NCBI GenBank assembly: GCA_014238415.1 | Contig: JABABA010000002.1 | Location: 186,001-250,000, forward strand | Origin: Planctomycetota bacterium | GTDB taxonomy: Bacteria; Planctomycetota; UBA1135; GCA-002686595 | DNA: 64,000 nucleotides | Direction of reading: 5' to 3' | Shown: positions 8,059 through 16,500 of the stretch, piece by piece | How the letters are laid out: every line of letters begins with the position of its first letter | How positions within the stretch are numbered: the stretch's first letter is position 1 | Translations under genes and position numbers: made by a program | The notes under the pieces: generated by a model | Told to the model about the DNA's origin: nothing | Databases searched by the model: none | Seen by the model: only the letters and a program-made list of their open reading frames with translations

Positions 8059-9690
8059 GTGCAGGTATCTCTCAGCTCCCTTCCCGCTGACATTCTCGGA
8101 CTCAGCTCAGTAGCCCGGGCCGGGCTCAGTGGCAGTGATGGCAGCGGCCTGCCCCTGGTGCAACGCCTCGATCAGATTCCCCGGCCCGCCGATCGCCTGA
8201 CGACCCTTGAGCGTGAAACCCTCTCCCAGGATCTGGCCCGAGGCCTGGCGGATCTGGACCTGGCGGGCCGAGCGAAGACTTCGGTTCTGTTGCTCGAACA
8301 ACCAGCCACAAGCTGCGTGATCACCGGGCAGCAACCGGGCCTGGTGGGGGGGCCGCTCTACACGCTTTATAAGGCAATGCAGGCCTGCCGTTTGAGCCAT
8401 GAGCTCTCAAATCTCTGGGGTCAGCCAGTGGTCCCGCTCTTTTGGAATCACGCGGACGATCACGATTGGGCCGAAGTCCACCACGCCTGGCTGCTCAACC
8501 ACAACCAAGATCTGCAGAAGGTGAGCCTGGCGGGCGCGGGCTCCAGCCGTCTGCCCATTGGGCGAGTTCCCTTGGGCGAGGACGTGCATCAACTGCAGGC
8601 CATGGGGGCCGGTCTACGCCAGGCATTTGGGAACAGCGCTCATGTGGAATGGGCCCTTGAGATCCTGCTCCCACGGGAGGGAGAGACCCTCGCCCGGGCC
8701 CTCACCAGGGGCTTGAATACCCTCCTGGGAGACCACGGCCTTGTGGTCATCGAGCCAGACTGGATTCGCCCCGCTCTCTCTCGTGCCCTATCAAAAGTAA
8801 TCAGCGGGAATCCCCAAGAAGCGCTCGGGATGGCACCTGACCCGGCCATTGAACCGGCCAACGCCGCCCTGGCCTTTCGCGTCACCGATGGAGGCCGACG
8901 GGCTCTGCGCCCTGGGGGCGAGGGCTTCAAGGAGGACGGCCGCGAAGGCTCCCTGACCCCTGCAGAACTTGCCGCCCTGATCTTGCAGGACCCGGACGAA
9001 TGGTCCGCTGGAGCCCTCCTGCGGCCTCTGGTCCAAGATATTGCCCTGCCGGTGGCGGCCACGATTGGAGGCTATGGGGAATACGCCTATCACCGGCAAC
9101 TGGTGCAGATCCGAGAGTCCCTGGGCCTGCCAATCACCCCCTTCGCACCACGGATAAGTCTGACCTTGGTGGACAGTGAAACCCGTCAGGCGCTCGCCTT
9201 GCACAAGACAACCCCCGACAAGATCATGCGCTCCCGGGGCAGCTGGCGCCCCACAGCATCGGAAGCAGACGAGCCGCCGATCCTTGGACAACTGGAGTCT
9301 CTTGAGGAATCTCAGAAGGCAGACCTGATGGCCCTGCGCCCGGCCATCAGCCAGCTTGAACCAGCCCTGTCCTCTAGCCTCAAACGGACGGCCGACCTGA
9401 TCGCGAAGGAACTCGCCCGTCTGACCCGCAAAGTGCGGCGTGTACACCAAAACCAGAGCGGCAAGGGCGAGCGCCATGTACGGCGTTTGAATCACGCTCT
9501 GATGCCGCGCGGAGAGCCCCAGGAACGCGTTCTCACGGCCCTGCAATTTATGGCACCATTAGGCCCTGGCTGGGTGAACTCGCTCTATGCAGAAATGCCC
9601 GCCTTGAGCACCGAGCACCTGCTGGTTCAATTACCCGAAGCTCCCGACCAAGAGCCCGCCTGCGACCCTCAACCCGAGCCCGCGAAATGA
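8059..9690 (+). CDS. bshC: Bacillithiol biosynthesis cysteine-adding enzyme BshC
   Basis: 543 aa, the normal BshC length (about 540). It starts at GTG 8059, ten bases after GGAG. The signature VITGQQPGLVGGPLYTLYKA matches the family's conserved TGQQxGLxxGPxYT motif, followed by PLFWNHADDHDWAEVHH. BshC attaches L-cysteine to glucosaminyl-malate to complete bacillithiol, a low-molecular-weight thiol used in place of glutathione. It overlaps bshB1 by the four bases ATGA. Together with bshB1 and bshA in this window the pathway is complete. Confidence 0.94.
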   Translation: MQVSLSSLPADILGLSSVARAGLSGSDGSGLPLVQRLDQIPRPADRLTTLERETLSQDLARGLADLDLAGRAKTSVLLLEQPATSCVITGQQPGLVGGPLYTLYKAMQACRLSHELSNLWGQPVVPLFWNHADDHDWAEVHHAWLLNHNQDLQKVSLAGAGSSRLPIGRVPLGEDVHQLQAMGAGLRQAFGNSAHVEWALEILLPREGETLARALTRGLNTLLGDHGLVVIEPDWIRPALSRALSKVISGNPQEALGMAPDPAIEPANAALAFRVTDGGRRALRPGGEGFKEDGREGSLTPAELAALILQDPDEWSAGALLRPLVQDIALPVAATIGGYGEYAYHRQLVQIRESLGLPITPFAPRISLTLVDSETRQALALHKTTPDKIMRSRGSWRPTASEADEPPILGQLESLEESQKADLMALRPAISQLEPALSSSLKRTADLIAKELARLTRKVRRVHQNQSGKGERHVRRLNHALMPRGEPQERVLTALQFMAPLGPGWVNSLYAEMPALSTEHLLVQLPEAPDQEPACDPQPEPAK

Positions 9691-10430
9691 ACACCGACAG
9701 TCTGGACCTGCTGATCATCGCAGCCCATCCGGATGATGCAGAGATTGCCCTGGGGGGCACGATCCTGCGCCTCACAGATCGGGGGTTCAAGGTAGGAATT
9801 CTCGACCTCACCGGGGGCGAGATGGGCACCCGGGGAACCCAAGAGGACCGGGCCCAAGAAGCCGCTTCGGCTGGCCGGCTGATGGGCTTGACCATGCGCC
9901 GCAACCTTGAATTTCCTGATGGGCGTTTACGGGCCGGAATTTCCGAGCGCGAAGCCGTTGCACACGCCATCTGCGACTATAAACCCAAGATACTGGCCGG
10001 TCACTATCCAGATGACCCCCATCCGGACCATCGGGGGGCCGGTCAGCTGGCCCAAGATGGCTGGTATCTGGCCGGCCTCCAGAAGCTGGCGGACAAGAAC
10101 GGGTGGGGCTCCGCCCAGCGGCCCGCCGAACGCTATTGCTTCCACTCCCATACCGCATTCGAGCCCAGCCTGGTGGTGGACATCAGCGCTCTCTTTGAGC
10201 GCAAGCTTGATGTCATTCGGGCCTATGCGAGCCAGCTAACTCCCTCAAGTGATACGGATGACGGAGGGCATCTCCTCAAAGGGAGCGACATCTTGGAGCG
10301 CGTTACCCACAAGGCCCGCACATACGGCGAGGCCATTGGGGTGCGTTATGGGGAGCCACTTCTCTCTTCAGGCCCCCTCAGTGCCAACGGCCACCTGTTG
10401 ACGATGTTGGCAGCCGCCCCGCCACACTAG
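9687..10430 (+). CDS. bshB1: Bacillithiol biosynthesis deacetylase BshB1
   Basis: 247 aa, PIG-L/LmbE-like zinc deacetylase. Motifs AAHPDDAEIALGG and HPDHRGAG supply the zinc ligands and the catalytic Asp. GGEMGTRGT and the C-terminal block after FEPSLVVDIS are typical of BshB1 rather than MshB. It removes acetate from N-acetylglucosaminyl-malate made by BshA and passes the product to BshC, whose gene it overlaps (ATGA at 9687-9690). About 170 bases downstream comes the predicted selenoprotein. Confidence 0.93.
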   Translation: MNTDSLDLLIIAAHPDDAEIALGGTILRLTDRGFKVGILDLTGGEMGTRGTQEDRAQEAASAGRLMGLTMRRNLEFPDGRLRAGISEREAVAHAICDYKPKILAGHYPDDPHPDHRGAGQLAQDGWYLAGLQKLADKNGWGSAQRPAERYCFHSHTAFEPSLVVDISALFERKLDVIRAYASQLTPSSDTDDGGHLLKGSDILERVTHKARTYGEAIGVRYGEPLLSSGPLSANGHLLTMLAAAPPH

Positions 10431-10602
10431 GCTCACGGCGGTCCCGAACATGGCTGGGTTGGTCCCGTTGCAGGGCCATGCCGTCCTTGAATCTGCCCCG
10501 TGGGAGTGCTGGGGCGCCTGGATGCCCGACAGGCGTTCAGCTCCCGATGGCGACAGGAGCCTCGATCCGCGGAGGCCGCCTATGTTCTGTAGGGTGAGGC
10601 CC

Positions 10603-11076
10603 ATGAATCCCAGATCTATCCGAAGCCTCCTCATTGCATGGGGCTTGATGCTTGTTGCCTGCAACGGGACACCCGCAGGGCAGATCGAATCTTCCGACCA
10701 GGCCCCTGTCTCGAACGGGGCTGCCCAACCGGACAAAGTAGAGCCCCAGCAAAGCACGGCCACAGGGAGTGCGGAACCAGCCAGCCTTCCCGAGGTGCGC
10801 TACTACCTGATCGCGGACACATGACCCTTCTGCGTCAAAGTCTCCGCCGCCGTGAGCGAGCTGGAGCAAGAGTATGAGGGTCAAGCCAGCTTCACGATCG
10901 TCTCCCCCGAAGAGACGACTGCTGCTGCTGCAGAGATCGAGGCCTTCGGATTCACGGATACCAAGCATGGACTGGTTGTCTTCGACGGAGAGGGCAAAGC
11001 CCAGGTGAAGCTACCCGGGCACATGTTCGGCCGAGCCGAGATCGAGGCGGGTTTGAAGAAGGTTCTTGGGGACTAA
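10603..11076 (+). CDS. Predicted selenocysteine-containing thioredoxin-like lipoprotein (UGA at codon 74)
   Basis: One frame runs from ATG 10603 to TAA 11074-11076, interrupted only by TGA at 10822-10824. Reading TGA as Sec gives 157 aa. The first 20 residues are a lipoprotein signal (MNPRSIRSLLIAWGLMLVAC, lipobox LVAC, Cys20). A 45-residue low-complexity linker follows, then a thioredoxin-like domain: RYYLIADTUPFCVKVS with U74-P-F-C77 where CxxC proteins have the redox pair, FTIVSPEE, and HGLVVFDGEGKAQVKLPG. A bSECIS-like hairpin sits 26 bases after the UGA. Alternative start 10582 has a better GGAGG site. If not decoded, the product would stop before its redox domain. It follows bshC-bshB1, so a role in thiol redox outside the cytoplasm is inferred. 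Confidence 0.82.
10842..10866 (+). promoter_or_regulatory. Bacterial SECIS-like stem-loop
   Basis: Nine base pairs: C10842-G10866 inward to C10850-G10856, with two single-base bulges on the 3' side (T10862 and A10859). They close a 5-base loop CGTGA at 10851-10855. A G lies in the first two loop positions and a 3-bp upper stem is uninterrupted. The loop begins 27 bases past the UGA, within the 16-37 range published for bacterial SECIS elements. The pairing is seen in sequence; SelB binding is inferred. Confidence 0.72.
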
Positions 11077-11081
11077 CCCCA

Positions 11082-11124
11082 GCCACGCGGGAGCTCTGCT
11101 ACCGCCGCCGCGCCGAGGCGTGGC
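11082..11124. terminator. Possible terminator between convergent genes
   Basis: GCCACGC at 11082-11088 is the exact inverse complement of GCGTGGC at 11118-11124. It lies just after the selenoprotein stop, in the 129-base gap before the convergent mscS-type gene. The 29-base loop is GC-rich and no T-run follows, so termination is only possible, not shown. Confidence 0.35.
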
Positions 11125-11205
11125 GTCACCCCATCACCTCGGCGAGTTCTAGGTGCCCCGCCAGATAACCCACGTGGAAATGGGTCAACAAGACATGCCC
11201 GATCT

Positions 11206-12348
11206 CTACCCCTGAACGCTCGGCTGCTCCTTCAGGTACAGATCACGCTTCGGGTACGGGATCTCGATGTCCTCTGCGCGCAGGCGCGTGAGAACCGCAT
11301 CAAGGATGACGTCCACCGCCCTGCCGCGATCCTCGGGGTCATCGACCCACACAAGGAGCTCAAAATCGAGGCTGGACGCCCCAAAGAGCCTGAAGCGCAC
11401 GCGAGGCTCGGGGGTCTTGCAAACGAGGGGTTCCTCAGAAGCGATCTCCATCAAGATCGCGCGCAGGCGATCTGTGTCTGTGTCATAGGCGACACCAACG
11501 GGGACCCGCACGCGCATCTTTGGGCTCGGCCCTGCGGTCTGGTTCACTATCTGAGCGCCGCCGATGACTGCGTTCGGAATCGTAATCTCGATGTCATCGC
11601 GAGTGACTACACGCGTCGAGCGTAAACCGATGCTCGTCACCTCTCCGCGGGTCCCCACCCCCTGCAGAACGATGTAGTCACCGATGCGATACGGCGCATC
11701 TGCGATGATGAATACGCCAGCAAAAAGATTTGAGAGCGTGTCCTTAGCAGCAAAACTGATCGCCAGGCCGGCGATCCCGGCGCTCGCAAGCCAGGCCTGA
11801 GTGTTCACATCCCAGACAAGAATCACCCCATAGATGGCGACGCCCACCAGGAGCAATTTGGACAAGTTGGAGAAAAGTGGGAAGGTCCTGTTCTCAACGA
11901 TCTTGTACCTGTCGCGCTTCTTGCTCGCGTGGCGCAGAAATCCATCAATGAGGTTCAGGGTGGCAAGGCTCCAGATCAAGACCAGCATGGTCTGAATGAC
12001 TCGCAGGACGAACACGCGCGCGCCCGCATCATCGAGTTGGAGATGGACCGCCGCGGCCCAGAACCCATAAAGGACCGTCGTCTGCACGAGGGGCCCAGAG
12101 AGATGTTGGAGGGTAAGGTCATCAAGCGGCGTCTCGCTGCGTTTCACCCAAACACTCAGGGTCGCTCGAAGGATCCCGCTGACGGCCTTGCCGACGATGA
12201 CCGCTGAGACAATCAGAACCACTGCGCCAGCTAGTCGGTTCTCGGTGAGTTCGAGAAGCCAATGGGATAGGAGGTCATGCAGCGCGCTGTCAGGCACCTC
12301 CGCTTGTCTACCTATTGCTTCGAGCGCTTCTTCCAGGGTGATCCTCAT
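11206..12348 (-). CDS. MscS family mechanosensitive ion channel
   Basis: 380 aa with several hydrophobic segments (about 41-62, 88-108, 112-132 and 165-210). The family's pore/upper beta region follows: ASAGIAGLAISFAAKDTLSNLFAG, then FIIADAPYRIGDYIVL, GEVTSIGLRSTRV and ITIPNAVI. These are hallmark MscS motifs; the C-terminal cytoplasmic domain ends in YPKRDLYL. It opens on membrane tension to release solutes after osmotic downshock. The protein is longer than E. coli MscS (286 aa) because of extra N-terminal helices. Divergent from parA across 286 bases. Confidence 0.92.
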   Translation of the reverse strand: MRITLEEALEAIGRQAEVPDSALHDLLSHWLLELTENRLAGAVVLIVSAVIVGKAVSGILRATLSVWVKRSETPLDDLTLQHLSGPLVQTTVLYGFWAAAVHLQLDDAGARVFVLRVIQTMLVLIWSLATLNLIDGFLRHASKKRDRYKIVENRTFPLFSNLSKLLLVGVAIYGVILVWDVNTQAWLASAGIAGLAISFAAKDTLSNLFAGVFIIADAPYRIGDYIVLQGVGTRGEVTSIGLRSTRVVTRDDIEITIPNAVIGGAQIVNQTAGPSPKMRVRVPVGVAYDTDTDRLRAILMEIASEEPLVCKTPEPRVRFRLFGASSLDFELLVWVDDPEDRGRAVDVILDAVLTRLRAEDIEIPYPKRDLYLKEQPSVQG

Positions 12349-12634
12349 GCATGCAAGCTACTCCCCGTATGGGGGCGGCTGTTCGAATCGAAACGCCCCA
12401 ACCGCCCGGCAACCCCTAACTCTCTCCCGATTGCCTGGGCACCTGCCGATTGGGATGACAAGTCTCTGGCCCAGGCCCCGCCCTACAAGGATCCTGTTGC
12501 CCTTGAGGGGGCGGCCAAACGCCTCTCGCAGCGATCCCCCAGGTGACCTCATGGGAAGTCGGGCGGTTGAAGGGCCCCCTATCGCAGGCCCAGCGTGGCG
12601 GGCTCCTCCCCCCCCCGGGTAGAATGCTGTGTTC
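12349..12634. other. Divergent intergenic region, mscS-type gene / parA
   Basis: 286 bases, C-rich on the + strand, including a run of nine C at 12608-12616 shortly before parA. It should hold promoters for both genes. I could not place boxes with confidence and see no coding evidence beyond overlapping shadow frames. Confidence 0.4.
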
Positions 12635-13966
12635 ATGCGTCGGATCGCCATCATCAACCAAAAAGGGGGGGTTGGAAAAACCACCACTGTTGCCAACCTG
12701 GGCGCTGCGCTTGCGCGCGCTGGGCAACGCGTTCTGGCGATTGACCTTGACCCCCAGGCAAACCTCTCCCTTTACCTCGGGGTCGAACTTCAGCCTACAG
12801 AGCCCTCAGCCTATTCAGTGCTGTGCTCGGGCATGCCTCTCGGCGCAGCGCTGCGGCCCACCAGCACTCCTGGCCTGGAGCTCCTCCCCAGCCAGATTGA
12901 CCTCTCAGGAGCGGAGCTCGAATTGGCCGCCACAATCGGGCGCGAAACGATTCTGAGAGACTCGCTCGACACCTGGACAAGAAAACAAGCCCAAGAGGGC
13001 AACCAGATCGACTTCATCCTGATCGACTGCCCTCCCAGCCTGGGTCTGCTCTCGGTCAATGCCCTGTGTGCAGCCGACGAGGTCATGGTGGTTGCCCAAA
13101 CCGAGTTCTTTGCCCTGCAGGGTCTCTCAAGGTTGCTGGAAATTGTCGAGCTGGTTCAGGCACGACTGAACCCAGAACTCAAGTTGACTGGGGTATTGGC
13201 CTCAATCTACGACGCGCGCCTGCGTCTGGCACGGGAGGTCCTGGGAGAATTACGCCGCTTCTTCCCAGCCGAAACCTTCCAGACCACGATTGGCACAAAT
13301 GTGCGCCTGGCGGAATCCCCCTCCCACGCCCAGACGATCTTTGAATACGCCCCTGAATCCCGAGGCGCTCGAGACTATGCCGCCCTGGCAGAGGAGATGT
13401 TGGCAGGCACAGATCCCCCCCCGACCGGGACAAGTCCGCTGGCTGACAAACTCAGCAGCCTGGCACAAGCGGACGCTGATCTGCGCAAACGAGCAGACTC
13501 CTTTCGCTCCGAGAGCGAGACCCCACTTCCCCCCGACAGCATAATTCCTGCTCCAGAACCAGCGGGCCCCACATCATCTGCCGCCCCGCAAAAAGAGGAC
13601 GCTGGCCCTGTTGCACAGGCGCCCACCGCGTTGAATCCGGGAGCAGCCACGTTTGAAACAACAAGTCCTGCCGCGGTCATTCCAGACCCGCCATTGGTTC
13701 CTGTCCTCCCAAACACGCTCGCGACAAGTCTCTCCGATGAAGCCGAAAAGGCCCCGGCGGAGCCCGCTCCCCCAACCGCCCTCAATAGCGCCTCCGAGCC
13801 AGCCCTGAACGAGTGGGTGATTCTGCGTCCTGAGGAGCCCTCCCCCTCAGAACCGGAGGCAGAGCCTGAACCGCCGCCCCCGGGAAAGATGCGGGCCTTT
13901 ACCTGGGGCGACTACGTGGGCGAAGAGCGCTCACGCCCGGTCTGGCCGAGCACGAGCTCCGAATGA
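12635..13966 (+). CDS. parA: ParA-family partition ATPase with long C-terminal tail
   Basis: 443 aa from ATG 12635 (a GTG at 12629 adds two residues). The N-terminal 255 residues are a standard Soj/ParA ATPase: deviant Walker A KGGVGKTTT, Walker A' LAIDLDPQANLS and Walker B DFILIDCPPSLG. The AVAQTEFFALQGLSRLL-type region and RLAESPSHAQTIFEYAP follow. Usual ParA proteins end there; this one adds about 185 residues rich in Pro, Ala, Glu and Ser, ending in a small block (MRAFTWGDYVGEERSRPVW). ParA moves origins bound by ParB at parS. It overlaps bshA by ATGA. parB is about 11 kb away on the opposite strand. Confidence 0.93.
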   Translation: MRRIAIINQKGGVGKTTTVANLGAALARAGQRVLAIDLDPQANLSLYLGVELQPTEPSAYSVLCSGMPLGAALRPTSTPGLELLPSQIDLSGAELELAATIGRETILRDSLDTWTRKQAQEGNQIDFILIDCPPSLGLLSVNALCAADEVMVVAQTEFFALQGLSRLLEIVELVQARLNPELKLTGVLASIYDARLRLAREVLGELRRFFPAETFQTTIGTNVRLAESPSHAQTIFEYAPESRGARDYAALAEEMLAGTDPPPTGTSPLADKLSSLAQADADLRKRADSFRSESETPLPPDSIIPAPEPAGPTSSAAPQKEDAGPVAQAPTALNPGAATFETTSPAAVIPDPPLVPVLPNTLATSLSDEAEKAPAEPAPPTALNSASEPALNEWVILRPEEPSPSEPEAEPEPPPPGKMRAFTWGDYVGEERSRPVWPSTSSE

Positions 13967-15102
13967 ACGGACAGCTTTGTGTGGGGATCATGTGCCACCC
14001 GACTTACGGGGGTTCCGGAGTTGTAGCAAGTGAATTGGCTCTCTCGCTGGCACGCAAAGGACATGAGGTACACCTCTTCAGCCATGAGGTTCCACCACGC
14101 CTGGCCCGCTCCAGTGGCCCAGTGGAAATGCACGTAGCCCGCGGCATTCCCTATCCCCTGTTTACCTCCACACCGCACGATCTGGCAGTAACATCAAAGG
14201 CGCTGGAGATCCATCGTCAACGGGGCTTCGATCTGCTGCACGCCCACTACGCCCTGCCGCACGCGGTGAGCGCCTTCCTTGCCCGCGAAGCCTCACGCAA
14301 CTACAGCGAGCACCCCCCTCCCAGAGTTGTCACAACCCTGCATGGAACAGATATCACCCTGGTCGGAAACGACCCGGCCTATGCCCCACTCACTGAACAC
14401 GTACTGCGTGCAAGCGATGCGGTAACCGCGGTCAGTGAAGATCTCGCAAGACGGACCAACGCCACCTTCTGCTCAACCACCCTTCCCTGCCCAATCGAGG
14501 TGGTGCCCAACTTTGTGGACACAGAAACTTTCTGTCCCAGCCCCGACCCTCTTCCAACAGCGCCGACGCTGGTGCATGTCTCCAATTTTCGCCCAGTCAA
14601 GCGTGTGCCCTGGCTGGTGCGCGCCTTTGCGCTGGCAGCCCACAATACCGATGCGCGGCTCATGTTGGTGGGGGATGGGCCTGACCAGCCAGAAGCGCGC
14701 AGAGTGGCCCTGGAGGGAGGTGTAGCGGACCGGGTCACCTTTCTCGGAGAGCGGGATATCCTCCCCTCGCTACTGACACCGATGACCTGTTTCTGCTTGA
14801 GCAGCCAGGAAGAGAGCTTCGGCCTTTCAGCTTTGGAAGCCATGTCCTGTGGGACGCCGGTGCTCGCCACAAAAGTGGGCGGCGTTGCCGAGGTAGTGGA
14901 ACACGGGGTTTCAGGAATCCTCTGCGCAGCCAACGACCTTGAGGCCTATGCGCGGGCGATGCGCACGATGATTGAGGACCCGGCAAGCGCTCAAAAGATG
15001 GGCGTGGCGGCCCGCGAACGCGCAGTCAGTGTCTTCGCCCGAGAAATCGTGCTCCCTCGATATGAAGCGGTCTATCGAAGGGTCCTGGGGCATCAGCCAT
15101 GA
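13963..15102 (+). CDS. bshA: N-acetyl-alpha-D-glucosaminyl L-malate synthase BshA
   Basis: 379 aa, GT4-type GT-B glycosyltransferase of usual BshA length. The opening GIMCHPTYGGSGVVASELALSLA is the BshA signature (C-H-P-T-x-G-G-S-G), with VHLFSHEVPPRL next. The donor-site region SSQEESFGLSALEAMSCGTPVLATKVGG sits near the end. BshA joins UDP-GlcNAc to L-malate, the first step of bacillithiol synthesis. It overlaps parA before it and the cysteine desulfurase after it, each by four bases, so the three form one transcriptional unit. Confidence 0.94.
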   Translation: MNGQLCVGIMCHPTYGGSGVVASELALSLARKGHEVHLFSHEVPPRLARSSGPVEMHVARGIPYPLFTSTPHDLAVTSKALEIHRQRGFDLLHAHYALPHAVSAFLAREASRNYSEHPPPRVVTTLHGTDITLVGNDPAYAPLTEHVLRASDAVTAVSEDLARRTNATFCSTTLPCPIEVVPNFVDTETFCPSPDPLPTAPTLVHVSNFRPVKRVPWLVRAFALAAHNTDARLMLVGDGPDQPEARRVALEGGVADRVTFLGERDILPSLLTPMTCFCLSSQEESFGLSALEAMSCGTPVLATKVGGVAEVVEHGVSGILCAANDLEAYARAMRTMIEDPASAQKMGVAARERAVSVFAREIVLPRYEAVYRRVLGHQP

Positions 15103-16235
15103 ACAGAATCTACCTGGATCACAACGCTACGGCGCCCTTGAGGCCTGCTGCCCGCAGGGCGTTCGATGAAGCCCTCGATCTTGGCCCAGGCAACGCTTCC
15201 AGCGTCCATGAAAGCGGCCGTACCGCGCGAGGATTGATTGACGAAGCCCGCGAGCGCATTGCGGGGGCGCTCGGAATCCACGAAGAGGAGCTTACGTTTA
15301 CAAGTGGCGGAACCGAGGCCCTCAACCTCGCGATCATGGGAACGTTACGCGCCACGCCCACCCACAAGAGCCTCGTCAGCTGCAAGACTGAGCATGCGGC
15401 GGTGCTGGGAGCCTGCAGCCAGGCGGCCGAAGAGGGCGCGCACCTGACCCTGCTGGAAGTGGACGGTGCTGGACGCCTTGATCTCGAGCAAGAACAAACG
15501 GCTCTGACCGAAGCCCGGCTGGTGGCCGTCGCTTCGGCGAACGGAGAAACAGGCACCCTGCAAGATCTTGTGGCTCTGCGCGCCGCCATGGGCGACTCCC
15601 GCAAGTCCGGACTGCTCTGCGTAGACGGGGTGCAGTCCCTGGGACGCGAGCCCCTGAACTGGCTGCGAGAATGCGCGGATCTGGCCGTCTTCAGCGCACA
15701 TAAAGTAGGCGGCCCCCAAGGGGTGGGGGTTCTCTGGAAGAAAAGAGGGATTTCCCTACAACCCATGGCCCACGGAGGCGGCCAAGAGGGTGGGCTGCGC
15801 CCAGGAACCGAGAACGTCGCGGCTATTCACGGGGCGGCGGTCGCAATCGAACTCGCTGCCCAGGAGCAATGCGATGTTGCCCCACACCTAAGGGCCCTGA
15901 CCGCCCTGCTATGGCAAAGACTCAGCGCAAAGATCCCCGCGGCCCGCCTCAATGGGCCGCCTATGGACGACCCTGGGCGCCTGCCCAACACCCTCAACGT
16001 ATCTCTGCCTGGAACCGAGGGGCGCATCTTGGTAGCGCAGCTCGACTTGCTGGGTTTGGCGGTGTCGGCGGGCAGCGCCTGTGGCAGCGGATCACTTGAA
16101 CCATCCCATGTACTGCTCTCTATGGGCCTGGAAGAAGAGCAGGCGCGAGCTGGCTTGCGCATTTCCCTTGGCCCCTCGACCACGGAGAAAGATATCCACG
16201 GCGCTGTGGATATTTTGCGGAAAACCGCCGGCTAG
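15099..16235 (+). CDS. Cysteine desulfurase (NifS/IscS-like, class V PLP enzyme)
   Basis: 378 aa. It begins MNRIYLDHNATAPLRPAAR. TSGGTEALNLAI binds PLP phosphate, FSAHKVGGPQG carries the PLP lysine (Lys202), and SAGSACGSGS carries the catalytic cysteine (Cys328). PGTENV is also present. The enzyme converts cysteine to alanine and leaves a persulfide for Fe-S cluster or thio-cofactor synthesis. Neither iscU nor other isc genes are nearby; instead it overlaps bshA, giving a sulfur/thiol cluster. Whether it feeds Fe-S or tRNA/selenium pathways cannot be told. A perfect hairpin overlaps its stop. Confidence 0.92.
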   Translation: MNRIYLDHNATAPLRPAARRAFDEALDLGPGNASSVHESGRTARGLIDEARERIAGALGIHEEELTFTSGGTEALNLAIMGTLRATPTHKSLVSCKTEHAAVLGACSQAAEEGAHLTLLEVDGAGRLDLEQEQTALTEARLVAVASANGETGTLQDLVALRAAMGDSRKSGLLCVDGVQSLGREPLNWLRECADLAVFSAHKVGGPQGVGVLWKKRGISLQPMAHGGGQEGGLRPGTENVAAIHGAAVAIELAAQEQCDVAPHLRALTALLWQRLSAKIPAARLNGPPMDDPGRLPNTLNVSLPGTEGRILVAQLDLLGLAVSAGSACGSGSLEPSHVLLSMGLEEEQARAGLRISLGPSTTEKDIHGAVDILRKTAG

Positions 16236-16250
16236 TCGCGTGTTCGCGAC
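16235..16250 (+). terminator. Hairpin at the end of the cysteine desulfurase gene
   Basis: GTCGCG-TGTT-CGCGAC: a perfect 6-bp stem with a 4-base loop starting at the stop codon. The bases after it are C-rich, with a weak CTCTTT stretch, so it may be a Rho-independent terminator or an mRNA 3'-end stabiliser. Confidence 0.4.
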
Positions 16251-16421
16251 GGCCGCCCCTCTTTGTGGACTTCTCGTTGACGAAACCCGGCTGTCTTGCC
16301 ACCATGTAAGCAGCAGAGCCACTTCAACCGCACAAATCGACGTCTCCCCCAAGCAATCGATGTGCAGCAACCAACTCGGCGAATCCTGCCAAACCTTGAC
16401 GCTGATTTTCATCGGCACAAC

Positions 16422-16442
16422 GCCCGCTCCTTGAGAGCGGGC
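16422..16442 (+). terminator. Terminator-like hairpin upstream of dnaA
   Basis: GCCCGCTC pairs perfectly with GAGCGGGC around a CTTGA loop (8 bp), followed by CTGCCTTTAT. It lies about 60 bases before dnaA. It could end readthrough from the parA-bshA-desulfurase unit or act as an attenuator in the dnaA leader. Confidence 0.5.
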
Positions 16443-16500
16443 CTGCCTTTATCGTTGCCAAGCCCGTTCACGGACCTCCCCCACCCTTGGATTGCTCAGG

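Noticed and set aside
8791..9546. A 251-aa open frame on the minus strand
   Set aside because: It lies wholly antisense to bshC, which has clear family motifs; long antisense frames are expected in GC-rich genes.
11165..11186. Third parS-like site (CCCACGTGGAAATGGG)
   Set aside because: Only the CACGTGGAA part matches; the palindrome is broken on the left side.
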